A DNA stretch of 64,000 nucleotides from Paenibacillus koleovorans NBRC 103111 (GTDB lineage Bacteria > Bacillota > Bacilli > Paenibacillales > NBRC-103111), in assembly GCF_004000845.1 (NCBI RefSeq), contig NZ_BIMA01000004.1, positions 1-64,000 on the forward strand, read 5' to 3'. Positions within the stretch are counted from its first letter, which is position 1; every line of letters begins with the position of its first letter. Of this stretch, positions 51,024 to 59,994 are shown piece by piece. Made by a program: the position numbers and the translations under genes. Under the pieces are notes generated by a model, which made no database searches, was not told the origin of the DNA, and worked only from the letters and a program-made list of their open reading frames with translations.

Positions 51024-51674
51024 TTAGGGTTGGGACTTGCCGGTGTCCGGCGTGTAGTAGCGGCTCTTGATGAATTTCTCAATGGCCTCCGCCCGCGTCT
51101 CCACGCCGAGCTTGTCATAGATGCGCCGCTGGTAGTTGTCGATCGACCGCTTGCTCGTATGGATCCTCTCGGCGATCTGATCCAAGGTCGCTCCTCTGAG
51201 AATCAAAGTCATGATCGTAATTTCGTCCTCCGTCAGCTGCTGTTGATAGCCCGTGCCGGCGAGACTGAGCTTCTGCATCGAGGAGCGGGGAATGACGATG
51301 TGATCCTCGAGCACGCACCCGATCGTGCTCTTGATCGCCGCCCGGGTCGTCCCCTTCGAGATGATGGCGCTCACCTGCAGCTCGAGCAAATGGTTCACCA
51401 TGTCGGAGACGTCGACCCCCGTGAAAATAATAACATGCGTATCCGGGAACTTCGCTTTCAATTGCCGGGTCACATCCGTCCCGACTAAATCCGGCAGCTG
51501 GTAATCGAGGAATACCATGTCGGGCTTGTGTTTGTCCGCCGCAGCCATGCAGCTCCTGCCATTGTGCACCACATCGACCACTTCAATATCGTCGATCTGC
51601 TCCAGAAGCTGTTTGGTCGCTTCCGCCATGAGGGGGTGATCGTCTACTACCAGAACGCGCAATCTTCGGCTCAT
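51024..51674 (-). CDS. NarL/LuxR-type response regulator, ComA-like
   Basis: 216 residues. Receiver domain (1-120): acidic pocket DDHP (11-14), phospho-acceptor Asp in MVFLDYQLPDLVGTD (about 57), Thr in VIIFTGVD and Lys in AIISKGTT. The C-terminal LuxR-type helix-turn-helix (about 145-205) reads LILRGATLDQIAERIHTSKRSIDNYQRRIYDKLGV (in order). The ATG overlaps the kinase stop (ATGA), so this is the kinase's partner. It resembles ComA/DegU class regulators; its target is unknown, though the LplABC-like importer is next downstream. Confidence 0.92.
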   Translation of the reverse strand: MSRRLRVLVVDDHPLMAEATKQLLEQIDDIEVVDVVHNGRSCMAAADKHKPDMVFLDYQLPDLVGTDVTRQLKAKFPDTHVIIFTGVDVSDMVNHLLELQVSAIISKGTTRAAIKSTIGCVLEDHIVIPRSSMQKLSLAGTGYQQQLTEDEITIMTLILRGATLDQIAERIHTSKRSIDNYQRRIYDKLGVETRAEAIEKFIKSRYYTPDTGKSQP

Positions 51675-53878
51675 GCTGTCTGCACCTCTCCCAGTGGAAA
51701 TGTGGCTCTGAACTTGTACCCGTTGCCGCGGCTCGTCTCCAGCTCGTACTGGCCGTTCAGCGACAGGATGCGGCTCTTCATCTGCGCCATCCCGATACCG
51801 GAGCTGCCGATCTCCTGCGTGACCGTCTGATGCCCGGGCTCATACCCGATCCCGTCGTCCTCATAATCGAGAATGATCTGCGCATGGCTCCCCCTCAGAG
51901 AAAGGCGGATGCGGGAGGCATCCGAATGCTTCTTGGCATTGTTGATCAATTCTTGCGCGATGCGGAACAGATGCCGCTTCGTCTCCAGATCGGTGCGCTC
52001 AATAATCGCCGGCTGGACCGTATAGAACTCGATGTCGAACGGAGCGATCGCCTTCTCAAGCCGCACGAGCTTCTCCAACGTCGGCACGAGACCGATCTCC
52101 TTGAGCAAATAAGGGTGAAGCTCGAAGCAGCTTTGCCGCAGGTTCGAATGGATGACGTCGATGTAGTCGATCATGCTGCGAATTTGCTGCAGTTCCGAAC
52201 CGGTGAACGGGAAGTGCTCGAGAATCGACTGAAGCCGGCCCTTCAGGAAAAACAAATCCTGCATCGTCGTATCGTGCAGGTCGGCGGCGATGCGCACCCG
52301 CTCCTTCTCCTGCAGCTCGAACATCAGCTTGCGGAACCAGACGAGGTCGACGGCCGTTTGCTCGCTCGGCATTTGCCCGGCCAGCTGCTCCAGCCGTTCC
52401 GTAAGCTTGCGCATCAGGTGAATGTTCTCGAGCGACACGGAGAGGTACGTGATGATCAAGTTCAGCCATTGCCGCTCCTCCAGCCCGAGCTTGGTGTTCG
52501 TCCTTTTGGGCGTCATGACGAGGTAGCTCGTGAACTCCTCATGCCGGGTGATCTCGAGGATCGTGAACGAATCGCTCTCGCTTTCTCCTTTCCGGACAAG
52601 CCTTCTGACTTCTTGCTCTTCGATTACTCCTTCATGGATAATCTCGAGCGAGTCCTTGTATTGGAAGACGATCGCCCCGCCGAACACTTGCAACGAGTGG
52701 ACGATATCGACGAGGAACAGATCCTTCAGCTGCCGGAAGCTGGACACCGAGCCCAGGCTTCGCGCTATCGTCCGGAGCGCCTTCTGCAAATAATGTTTGC
52801 GCGGAAACATCGTCGGCTCCAGCTTCGTCGTGAAATATTCGAGCGAATACAAGATGCAGCTCAGCACCAGCAAAAAAAGCAGAAATTCAATCGCCAGCCG
52901 CGAAGGCGTCATATCGTTCGGGGCGAGAATTCGCGTAATGAGCGTCATCCCGGCGCTTGGCAACGCGGCGATCATCACAGTGAGCAGAATACGGCGGAAA
53001 ACGAGCCCCAGGTCAAATAACTGACGAGTCACAATCAAATAGGCGAACGATAGCGGAGAAAACAAAAGGAACCAGCTGCTATACAACGGATCGAGAATCG
53101 GCGAAAAGTCCAGAAGCATCGGTATAAAAGAAAGAATCACCAGCGGTGCGAACGACAGCAGCAGAGAGACCCAAATCGTGCGGATGAGCATGGACGCGTA
53201 GGAGGTCTCCTTGCGGTGTCTCACATAGAGCCGGAATAGCATACCGAAGCAGTAGGCGAGCGAGATAACGAGCATAAGCAGAGCGAAAACCGAATCGATA
53301 CGATGCACGAAACGGGCTAGATCGTCATCCATAAAGTAGGTGAACCGAGCCACGAACGAGATGGCGGTTACCCACGCAAGCAGGCGGATGAAGCGGAAGG
53401 AAAGCGTGAGATTCGCTTTTTCTTTCAGGAAGACGAACAGCAAATGCAGGAACAGGACGGGCAGCGCGACCAGCGCCGAGGAGACGAGATGTTTCCCCAG
53501 CGCGTCGCCTCGGATGGAAGCGACCAAGCTCATGAAGGTGATCCCGATCGTCAGGAACAAAAATACCAAGTACCGCGCCGAAACCGAGTGCCGCATACGC
53601 CGGAATAGGAGGGCGGCGAAGGCGAAGCACGCGATCCCTCCGCCTATGGCGAAGACGTCGTAGCGCATGGCGTTATGTACGCCGGCTGTGGACACTTCCA
53701 TAAGCTCGTTCCCCCTCAGAAGCACCGTCGTATCCGCCTGGTCGGAGCCTTGCTCCAGATCCGTCACAATAATGCCGCCGGCCGGATGATGGACAAATAT
53801 ATGAAGGAACCACAGCTGAGACAATACTAGCGCGGCCAGCAACCCTTTCCAGCCAACCGCTCTGATCCAATTGTTCAA
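51671..53878 (-). CDS. Multi-membrane-span sensor histidine kinase, ComP-like
   Basis: 735 residues from a TTG at 53878 behind GAGGTGG (short spacing of 4-5); the in-frame ATG at 53941 has no ribosome site but would add 21 residues. One N-terminal helix, an extracytoplasmic stretch of about 50 residues, then about seven more helices (to about 340) give a ComP-like membrane sensor. A cytoplasmic GAF-like region follows. The H-box is ERVRIAADLHDTTMQDLFFLK (HPK7 class, HisKA_3; listed in two parts: ERVRIAADLHD, TTMQDLFFLK). ATP-binding motifs are ELINNAKKHS and DDGIGY..SSGIGMAQMKSR. No comX- or comQ-like gene is seen upstream, so the signal may not be a ComX pheromone. Confidence 0.9.
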   Translation of the reverse strand: MNNWIRAVGWKGLLAALVLSQLWFLHIFVHHPAGGIIVTDLEQGSDQADTTVLLRGNELMEVSTAGVHNAMRYDVFAIGGGIACFAFAALLFRRMRHSVSARYLVFLFLTIGITFMSLVASIRGDALGKHLVSSALVALPVLFLHLLFVFLKEKANLTLSFRFIRLLAWVTAISFVARFTYFMDDDLARFVHRIDSVFALLMLVISLAYCFGMLFRLYVRHRKETSYASMLIRTIWVSLLLSFAPLVILSFIPMLLDFSPILDPLYSSWFLLFSPLSFAYLIVTRQLFDLGLVFRRILLTVMIAALPSAGMTLITRILAPNDMTPSRLAIEFLLFLLVLSCILYSLEYFTTKLEPTMFPRKHYLQKALRTIARSLGSVSSFRQLKDLFLVDIVHSLQVFGGAIVFQYKDSLEIIHEGVIEEQEVRRLVRKGESESDSFTILEITRHEEFTSYLVMTPKRTNTKLGLEERQWLNLIITYLSVSLENIHLMRKLTERLEQLAGQMPSEQTAVDLVWFRKLMFELQEKERVRIAADLHDTTMQDLFFLKGRLQSILEHFPFTGSELQQIRSMIDYIDVIHSNLRQSCFELHPYLLKEIGLVPTLEKLVRLEKAIAPFDIEFYTVQPAIIERTDLETKRHLFRIAQELINNAKKHSDASRIRLSLRGSHAQIILDYEDDGIGYEPGHQTVTQEIGSSGIGMAQMKSRILSLNGQYELETSRGNGYKFRATFPLGEVQTA

Positions 53879-53971
53879 GCGTCCACCTCTTTGGTCTAGT
53901 AGCAGAAACCTTATGCTGCGCCAGAATGAAAGCGATCTCATTTATTGAAAATGATTCTCTATCGCCCTTTT

Positions 53972-54000
53972 ATTCTATCAACAATAGGTTTCTTCAACAA
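53972..54000 (-). promoter_or_regulatory. Promoter of the ComP-like kinase with tandem CCTATTGTTG repeats
   Basis: On the minus strand TTGTTG (53995-54000), 17 bases, TAGAAT (53972-53977). CCTATTGTTG occurs twice in the same orientation (54004-53995 and 53988-53979), 16 bases apart; one copy includes the -35 and the other fills the spacer. Direct repeats at this spacing suit a dimeric regulator, possibly the cognate response regulator. Confidence 0.5.
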
Positions 54001-54002
54001 TA

Positions 54003-54040
54003 GGAGAGAGGTAGGCAATGATTGCATCAGCCCTCTCTCC
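54003..54040 (-). terminator. Weak terminator after yesN-like gene
   Basis: GGAGAGAGG (54003-54011) pairs with CCTCTCTCC (54032-54040) around a 20-base loop that itself contains TGCAATC/GATTGC-like pairing. The T tract on the minus strand is short (TATTGTT), so some read-through into the kinase gene is likely. Confidence 0.5.
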
Positions 54041-54057
54041 ATTGCCCGCATCCGAAT

Positions 54058-55680
54058 CTAGCTCCCTTTTGCCCCCCGGTATTCAACCGGAGTAACGCCG
54101 AGATGCGCCTTGAACAGCTTGATGAAATAGCTTAAATTGTCGTAACCGAGCAGCTCCGCTATTTTCCCTATCGGGTAATTCGTCTGATCGAGCAGCTCCT
54201 TGGCCCGATTCAGCTTGGCATGCGTCACATAATCGATAAATGTGCGGCCGGTCTCCTTCTTGAACAATCGGCTGAAATAGCTTGTGTTCAAATGCAGATG
54301 CTCGGCAACCTCCTCCAGCCCGATGCGCTTGTCGAGATGCTGCGAGACGTACTCCAACGCCACGACCACCTCGCTGCGGCGGGCATGGCCCTTCGCTTCC
54401 TCGGCAAACGACATCGCGGACTGAAAATACTCGGTCAGCCAATCGCTCAGCTCGTCGAGCGTGTCCATCTCAAGCAGCTCGTCGTGCAGGATGTCCGCCG
54501 AGTAGACGGGCTTCGCATATTGCAGCGACTGCAGCTTGAGCCGCAGGTCGAGCAGCAGCTTCAGCAGCCAGTCGCGCACTTGCTCCGGCGCGAACCGCTT
54601 CGCGCTCAAGTAGCTCGCCAGCTCGCGAACGGCCGGGTCGAGCTGCTCCACCCGCTTGCCGAGCAGAATCGACCGGAACTGCTCGCTGCGGCTCTCGTAC
54701 TGCGCGAACAAATCGTCCGTGCTGAACGGCGCCTCGGCCGCGCTCAGCTTGACGATCGTGCCGGCCGGCCAATAGAAACGCCGCCGCCTCGTCTCGAGCA
54801 GCCGGTTCAGCTCGGCCTTGAGCGTCTCCGGTGTCTCCACGCTGCCGCCGAGCACGAAGCTCGTGCCGATGCGCAGCGTGCGGCGAAGCGCCGACTGGAT
54901 CGACAGCGCGAGATCGGTCGCCTGCTGCACCGGATTGCGCTTTAACCCCGCCTCATGCGGCAGCAGCAGCACCCATTCCTTCGCACTGTAAGCGAAGGCG
55001 GCGGCGCCCGGCGCTCGCTCCGCGGTCACTTCGCCGATGACGTTCGACAGCGCGAAGCGCAGCGTCTCTTCGGAGACGAAGCGTTTCAAGACAGAGCGAT
55101 ACGTCTCGACATACACAAGGATCGGCAAACACCAACCCGCCTCCAGGCGCAGGCCGACCGCCTCCGCCTCTTGCCGCCAATGCTCCGGGCCTAGCAGCGG
55201 CTGGTGAATCGTGTTGCGGATGAACCTCTCCTTCACTGCCTCAAGGCCGCGATTCACCTGCAGCTCGAGCTGGACATGCTGCTGCGTCACCTTGCGCTCG
55301 CGCTCCAGTCCCGTCCTCAGCTCCTCCAGCACCTTGGCCAGCTCCTCCGGGTCCAGCGTCTCCTTCACCAGGTAGTCCTGCACATTCAGCTTAAGCGCTT
55401 GTTGGGCATACTGAAATTCGCTGTGGCAGGACAGGATCACCACTCGCAGCTCGGGCTTGCGCTCCTTCAGCAGCTTGATCAGCTCGAGCCCGTCCATCTT
55501 CGGCATGCCGATGTCGGTTATCAATATATCCGGCATAGCGGCCGTCGTCGCCGCGTCGAACGCCTGCGCTCCGTTCTCATATACGCCGCTCAGTTGCAAG
55601 CCGAGCCGTCCCCAGGGAATCGCTTCGGACAACAGCTCCAATACCGGATAATCATCGTCCACCATCATCACATCAAGCAT
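54058..55680 (-). CDS. Response regulator, YesN type (receiver plus AraC output)
   Basis: 540 residues. The receiver domain has DDDYPV (8-13), phospho-acceptor Asp in ILITDIGMPKMDGLEL (about 55) and Lys in VQDYLVKET (about 105). A central helical region of about 300 residues follows. The C-terminal AraC pair of helix-turn-helix motifs is IGLEEVAEHLHLNTSYFSRL and PIGKIAELLGYDNLSYFIKL. The start overlaps the end of the kinase gene by eight bases. It probably activates the importer operon (57622-60927), as YesN-type regulators commonly do. Confidence 0.94.
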   Translation of the reverse strand: MLDVMMVDDDYPVLELLSEAIPWGRLGLQLSGVYENGAQAFDAATTAAMPDILITDIGMPKMDGLELIKLLKERKPELRVVILSCHSEFQYAQQALKLNVQDYLVKETLDPEELAKVLEELRTGLERERKVTQQHVQLELQVNRGLEAVKERFIRNTIHQPLLGPEHWRQEAEAVGLRLEAGWCLPILVYVETYRSVLKRFVSEETLRFALSNVIGEVTAERAPGAAAFAYSAKEWVLLLPHEAGLKRNPVQQATDLALSIQSALRRTLRIGTSFVLGGSVETPETLKAELNRLLETRRRRFYWPAGTIVKLSAAEAPFSTDDLFAQYESRSEQFRSILLGKRVEQLDPAVRELASYLSAKRFAPEQVRDWLLKLLLDLRLKLQSLQYAKPVYSADILHDELLEMDTLDELSDWLTEYFQSAMSFAEEAKGHARRSEVVVALEYVSQHLDKRIGLEEVAEHLHLNTSYFSRLFKKETGRTFIDYVTHAKLNRAKELLDQTNYPIGKIAELLGYDNLSYFIKLFKAHLGVTPVEYRGAKGS

Positions 55681-57550
55681 TCAGTTTCACCTCCTCGTCC
55701 CTAACAGGAATCCTCATGGTCACCGTAGTCCCTTCGCCCGGCACGCTCTCCACTTCCATGCGGAATGAAGGACCGAACTGCATCCGCATTCGCTCGTACA
55801 CGTTCGACACGCCGATGCCGGAGAAGCCTTGCCGGTGTCCTCCATCCGGCTCCCCGGACAGCAGCTTCCTCCGCAACGCCTCCAACTGCCCCTCATCCAT
55901 GCCCAAGCCGTCGTCGATCACCTTCACGACATAGAACCCGCCTTCCCTCACCGCAGTCAGACGGATCAACCCGGCGCGCTGATTCAAGCCGTGGATCATC
56001 GCGTTCTCGATAATCGGCTGCAGGAAAAAACGCGGTACGGGCAGCCTAAGCACCTCACCATCTGCTTCACTCGCAGCTCCGTCGACTTCCCCAGCCCCGC
56101 CATCAGCTTCACCATACACGCCGCCAATCTCCACCCGCAGCTCCGCCCACTCCTTCTGCCGCATGTTCATCAGCCGCACATAATCCTCCACGATCTGAAT
56201 CTCATCGGCGAACGACACGTTCTCCTTCTTAGGATCGATCGTCATGCGCAGCAGGCGGGCCAGCGAGGTGAGCATGTCGGCGCTTGATTTGTCGCCGCTC
56301 CGCAATATTTTCATCCGGATCGAGTTCAGCACGTTGAACAGGAAATGCGGATTGATCTGCGCCTGCAGCATCGCCATCTCCGCTTCCCGCTTGCGGGTCT
56401 GATTGACCGATATTTCCTCGATCATCTCCTGAATCCGATCCAGCATTCGGTCGAATGAGCGCCCCAGATGGCCGACCTCGTCCGATCCGCTTATTTTGGC
56501 CCTAACCTCCAGATTGCCGATCTCGACCTTCTTCACCACTTGTCCCAATCGCACAAGCGGCACGGTGATACGCCGGATCAGAACCATCAGCAGGAGCAAG
56601 AAAACAGCCGCGCAGACGACCTGGAACAGAAAGACGCGATTGAAAATCGAGTTGATTTTGTAAGCCGCCTCCGCATACGGCCGAAGCGAAACGAGCTTCC
56701 ATTCGGTGAAAGGCAACGCAATACCGGTCACCAAATAATCCTGGTCGCCGATATGCGCAATCGTAGAAGCCAGCCCCGAGCGGGGAGTGGCATCCGCATA
56801 CTCGAACCGCGACCCGATCCGGGAGCTGTTAGCATGCGAGACGATGGTTCCGCCGGTATCGACGAGCGCGATGTCCTGGCCGGCGGCCAGCTTCACGAAT
56901 TGCTGATTCACATCGATTTCGAGCATAGTCACGATAACATAGCCGAACACGCGCCCCGTCGCATCGCGCAGCGTACGGGCCAGCGAAATTTGATAAGGGC
57001 TTCTGGACTTCTCGAAAATGAAAGGCGTCAGCCTGCCACCGATCCAATAGGACTGATAGCCGATCTGCTCGCCCCATTGCGGCGTCCATAGCTCCTCGTA
57101 CAGCTTCTGCGGAGCGTAATCGGCCAGGCTGTAGTTGGCCAGCGCTTCGCCATTGATCAGACGAATCGTAATGAACAAGTTTCCGCCGATGTTCCATGGA
57201 GTAGAGATTCGTTCCAACACCTGATCTCGTAGACTGAACTTCTCATATTCGTCGGTCTCGCCTGCAGGCTCGAAGAAGGCAAGCCGCTTAAGCGCAATGC
57301 TCATATCGGAATCCAGCTGCACGAAATTCGCCGCCGCGAGCATTCCCTGGAGCGACTTGCTTACATAACCCTCGACTAGCCGGAGCGACTCCTGCGCATT
57401 GGCAATCGCCTGCTCCTTGACCTCTTCCCGAGTCAAAGCGTTGTAAACATTTATGGAAATGAGCACAGGCAGCAGCAGGCAGAGCAGCGAGACAAGCATG
57501 ATCTTAGAACGAAAAGAAGAGAAGGAGAACAACCGCCTCAAGCGGAGCAT
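55673..57550 (-). CDS. Sensor histidine kinase, YesM type
   Basis: 625 residues. The first membrane helix (IMLVSLLCLLLPVLISINVY) is followed by an extracytoplasmic dCACHE-like domain (about 40-290), a second helix (VVCAAVFLLLLMVLI), HAMP (about 325-380), the His_kinase domain with INPHFLFNVLNSIRMKIL (phospho-acceptor His about 402) and an HATPase with IIENAMIHGLNQRAG and GFSGIGVSNVYERM. A repeat-like Gly/Ala/Glu/Asp insert (GEADGGAGEVDGAASEADGE) interrupts the ATPase domain near residue 495-515. It senses an extracellular sugar-bound signal and pairs with the gene at 54058. Confidence 0.94.
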   Translation of the reverse strand: MLRLRRLFSFSSFRSKIMLVSLLCLLLPVLISINVYNALTREEVKEQAIANAQESLRLVEGYVSKSLQGMLAAANFVQLDSDMSIALKRLAFFEPAGETDEYEKFSLRDQVLERISTPWNIGGNLFITIRLINGEALANYSLADYAPQKLYEELWTPQWGEQIGYQSYWIGGRLTPFIFEKSRSPYQISLARTLRDATGRVFGYVIVTMLEIDVNQQFVKLAAGQDIALVDTGGTIVSHANSSRIGSRFEYADATPRSGLASTIAHIGDQDYLVTGIALPFTEWKLVSLRPYAEAAYKINSIFNRVFLFQVVCAAVFLLLLMVLIRRITVPLVRLGQVVKKVEIGNLEVRAKISGSDEVGHLGRSFDRMLDRIQEMIEEISVNQTRKREAEMAMLQAQINPHFLFNVLNSIRMKILRSGDKSSADMLTSLARLLRMTIDPKKENVSFADEIQIVEDYVRLMNMRQKEWAELRVEIGGVYGEADGGAGEVDGAASEADGEVLRLPVPRFFLQPIIENAMIHGLNQRAGLIRLTAVREGGFYVVKVIDDGLGMDEGQLEALRRKLLSGEPDGGHRQGFSGIGVSNVYERMRMQFGPSFRMEVESVPGEGTTVTMRIPVRDEEVKLNA

Positions 57551-57576
57551 CGCAAGCCATCACCTCGCCAAAATGC

Positions 57577-57608
57577 AAAAGCAGGGTGCCGATTGCTCGA
57601 GCACCCTG
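57577..57608 (-). terminator. Terminator between binding-protein and YesM-type genes
   Basis: CAGGGTGC (57582-57589) pairs with GCACCCTG (57601-57608). On the minus strand CTTTTGCATTTTGG follows, a broken T run. Partial termination here would give high binding-protein and low kinase expression from one transcript. Confidence 0.6.
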
Positions 57609-57621
57609 GTAGTATTTCCGT

Positions 57622-59010
57622 TTATTTCTTGTTGCTGTCGATAATTTTTTGCGTGCGCTCTTTAGCTTTCTTAATTGTAGTGTCGATGTCCTGTTTATTC
57701 AAGATGAGCAGCTCATATTCTTCGTTGATCACTTTGAACACTTCGGACTGGTAAGCAGCAGGCGGGATAATTTTGGACGCCTTGGACATCGCCAATACGG
57801 AGTTGAGCGAAGCTTTGTCGACTTTCTCCGGACTCTTCGTTTTGGACAAAATGGTGTCGATCATCGCGCTCATGTCGCTGTCCTTAACCTTGCTCCACGA
57901 AGGGATGTTTTTGCCTTGTACGATTTGACCTTCCGTCGTGTACCAGCGAACGAATTTGTAAGCCTCTTCCTTATGCTTGGAGCTGGCCGCTACGGACACA
58001 TAGTCGGTCGTAACCGGAGTCAGACCGGCTGCGTCTCCAGGAGCGTTCTTAGGATAAGGAGCAACTGCGACATTGAAGTTCAGCGGGAACTGATCCGTAC
58101 CGCCAAGCTCGGTATTCATCCAGCTGCCGATGAGCAGCATACTGGCGTTTTGGTTAAAGAACTGCGCGCGGTAAGCCAGCTTCTGCGAAATGATATCGGT
58201 GTAAGGAGTGGCGGATTTGTCTTCCTTCTCCATCTTCACGCGCATTTCGAGCGTTTTCTTGAACAGCGGACTGTCCAGGTTGGATGTGCCGTCCTCTTTG
58301 AGGAACTCGGTGCCGGTCGTTTGGTTGCCCATCGCGAGCTTCATGAATTCCATCCAGCCGCCGCCTTGCGGACCGTGGAAGTACGTGCCGTAACGCTTAG
58401 TAGCGCCTTCGCCCTTGGTCAAGGTTTTGGCATACGTCATGAACTCGTCCCAGGTCCAGTCCTTCGGCACCTTCAAGCCGGCCTCATCCAAATGATTTTT
58501 GTTCAGCAGCACATACCAAGGATTGAACTTGCCCGGCAACGCGTAAACCTTGCCGTTCAGCGTCGTGTCGACCTTGTATTCATCGGTCACTTTGTAGTTG
58601 CCGTCTTTGGCGATAAAGCTGTCGAGCGGCTCCGCCATGCCGAGGGAAATACGTTGCGCGTAGGAAGCAGGGTCCGAGAACATCAGCACGTCCATCGTGT
58701 CGCCCGAAGCGGCAGCGAGGTCGAGCTTCTTGAGCGATTCTTGCGAGTCGCCTTTCTCGGAAAGAACGACTACTTCCACTTTGATGCCCGGGTTCGCTTT
58801 CTCGAACGCCGGAATCGTACCGGTCCAGTTGTAGCCGACTTCATTGCCGAACGTGTATAGCTTGAGCGTTACCGGTTCTTTCGGCGGTGTGCTGCCGCCA
58901 GGCGATGTAGTGCTGCCCGAGGTACCGTCTCCGCCATTGCCGCAAGCCGCCGTCAGCATGCTGACTACAACCGCTGTGCTTGCTATTGCCATCCATTTTC
59001 CTTTGAACAC
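57622..59010 (-). CDS. Extracellular solute-binding lipoprotein, family 1 (sugar)
   Basis: 462 residues from a GTG at 59010, six bases after GGGAGGGG; the ATG at 59079 has no ribosome site. Signal sequence with lipobox LTAAC (Cys about 23) and a Gly/Ser/Pro tether. The mature part is a family-1 binding protein (EKANPGIKVEVVVLSEKGD, NKNHLDEAGLKVPKDWTWDEF, TDYVSVAASSKHKEEAYKFVRW). It captures an oligosaccharide for the two permeases transcribed just before it. The gene set permease, permease, binding protein, YesM, YesN is characteristic of Paenibacillus oligosaccharide uptake loci. Confidence 0.93.
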   Translation of the reverse strand: MFKGKWMAIASTAVVVSMLTAACGNGGDGTSGSTTSPGGSTPPKEPVTLKLYTFGNEVGYNWTGTIPAFEKANPGIKVEVVVLSEKGDSQESLKKLDLAAASGDTMDVLMFSDPASYAQRISLGMAEPLDSFIAKDGNYKVTDEYKVDTTLNGKVYALPGKFNPWYVLLNKNHLDEAGLKVPKDWTWDEFMTYAKTLTKGEGATKRYGTYFHGPQGGGWMEFMKLAMGNQTTGTEFLKEDGTSNLDSPLFKKTLEMRVKMEKEDKSATPYTDIISQKLAYRAQFFNQNASMLLIGSWMNTELGGTDQFPLNFNVAVAPYPKNAPGDAAGLTPVTTDYVSVAASSKHKEEAYKFVRWYTTEGQIVQGKNIPSWSKVKDSDMSAMIDTILSKTKSPEKVDKASLNSVLAMSKASKIIPPAAYQSEVFKVINEEYELLILNKQDIDTTIKKAKERTQKIIDSNKK

Positions 59011-59142
59011 CAGGAACCCCTCCCTAAAGTGTGAAGCTGTTTGTGTGTTTAGTGTACTCATTTTTGAATTCGATTCCATGCTTCAATCTTGACTAGTTTT
59101 GTTACTTTTTTGACACCCGGATGGTGGCAGGCTGGCCAAGGC

Positions 59143-59976
59143 TTACCCTTTCACGCCTCCGGTAGCGATTCCTTCAATAACACTTTTTTGACCGATGACG
59201 AAAATAATCAAGAGCGGAATAATGGCAGACACAGCCGCCGTCATGATGAGCGAATAGAACGCTCCGTTGATGGAAGTGAACTTCTGCATCGCGAGCTGGA
59301 TCGTATAGAGCTTGTCGGTCCGCAGGAAAATCAGCGGATTCTGGTAATCGTTCCACGTCCAGATGAAGCGCAGAATCGCGTAAGTGGCGATAGCAGGCTT
59401 AACCAGCGGAAGCGCAATTTTCGTGAAAATGGTCCAATGACCCGCTCCGTCTATTTTCGCCGACTCGATGAACTCGTTGTGGATGCCCATGAAAAACTGC
59501 CGCAGCATAAAAGTACCCAAGACGCTGAAGCTGCTAAGCAGAATCAAGCCGATATGGCTGTCGAACAGGCCGATGTAGCGGTACAGAATGAACTGCGGGA
59601 TCAAGATCGCTTGGCTCGGAACCATGTATGTGGCAAGGACGATCAGGAACAAATAGCTGCTTGCTTTGAATTGGACCTTCGAAAAGCCGTAGGCGGCCAT
59701 GGCGCTTACCAAGGCGGAGATCGCCGTCGTGGCGACCGTTACCTTGATCGAGTTCCAGTAATATTTGTAGAAGGGGAACTTGCCGACCCATACTTCCTTG
59801 TAGTTGGCCCAAGCGTTCCAGTGCTCCGGAAGCCATTGAATCGGGTAGGTGAACACTTCCCCCTCCAGCTTGAACGAAGCGGACAGCATCCAGAAGAAAG
59901 GAAGCAGGAACGCGATACTGCCGGCCAGCATAATCGCTGTGACGATAACTTTCGGTATTTCAATGCGCGGCTTCAC
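59143..59976 (-). CDS. Carbohydrate ABC transporter permease, MalG/YesQ-like
   Basis: A 277-residue permease with six predicted helices. EAA loop: ESAKIDGAGHWTIFTKIALP (about 166-185). The SVIEGIATGGVKG C-terminus is typical of the MalG/UgpE branch. It starts 18 bases after the upstream permease and ends 132 bases before the binding-protein gene. Confidence 0.94.
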   Translation of the reverse strand: MKPRIEIPKVIVTAIMLAGSIAFLLPFFWMLSASFKLEGEVFTYPIQWLPEHWNAWANYKEVWVGKFPFYKYYWNSIKVTVATTAISALVSAMAAYGFSKVQFKASSYLFLIVLATYMVPSQAILIPQFILYRYIGLFDSHIGLILLSSFSVLGTFMLRQFFMGIHNEFIESAKIDGAGHWTIFTKIALPLVKPAIATYAILRFIWTWNDYQNPLIFLRTDKLYTIQLAMQKFTSINGAFYSLIMTAAVSAIIPLLIIFVIGQKSVIEGIATGGVKG

Positions 59977-59994
59977 GGAATCGGCCTCCCTCTC

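Noticed and set aside
53879-54057. Possible comX/comQ pheromone genes upstream of the ComP-like kinase
   Set aside because: The gap is only about 180 bp, contains a terminator, direct repeats and a promoter, and has no frame for an isoprenyl-transferase or a short precursor with a ribosome site.
54220-54945. Long plus-strand frame of 241 codons opposite the YesN-type regulator
   Set aside because: The minus-strand regulator has intact receiver and AraC motifs; the plus frame is a high-GC shadow.
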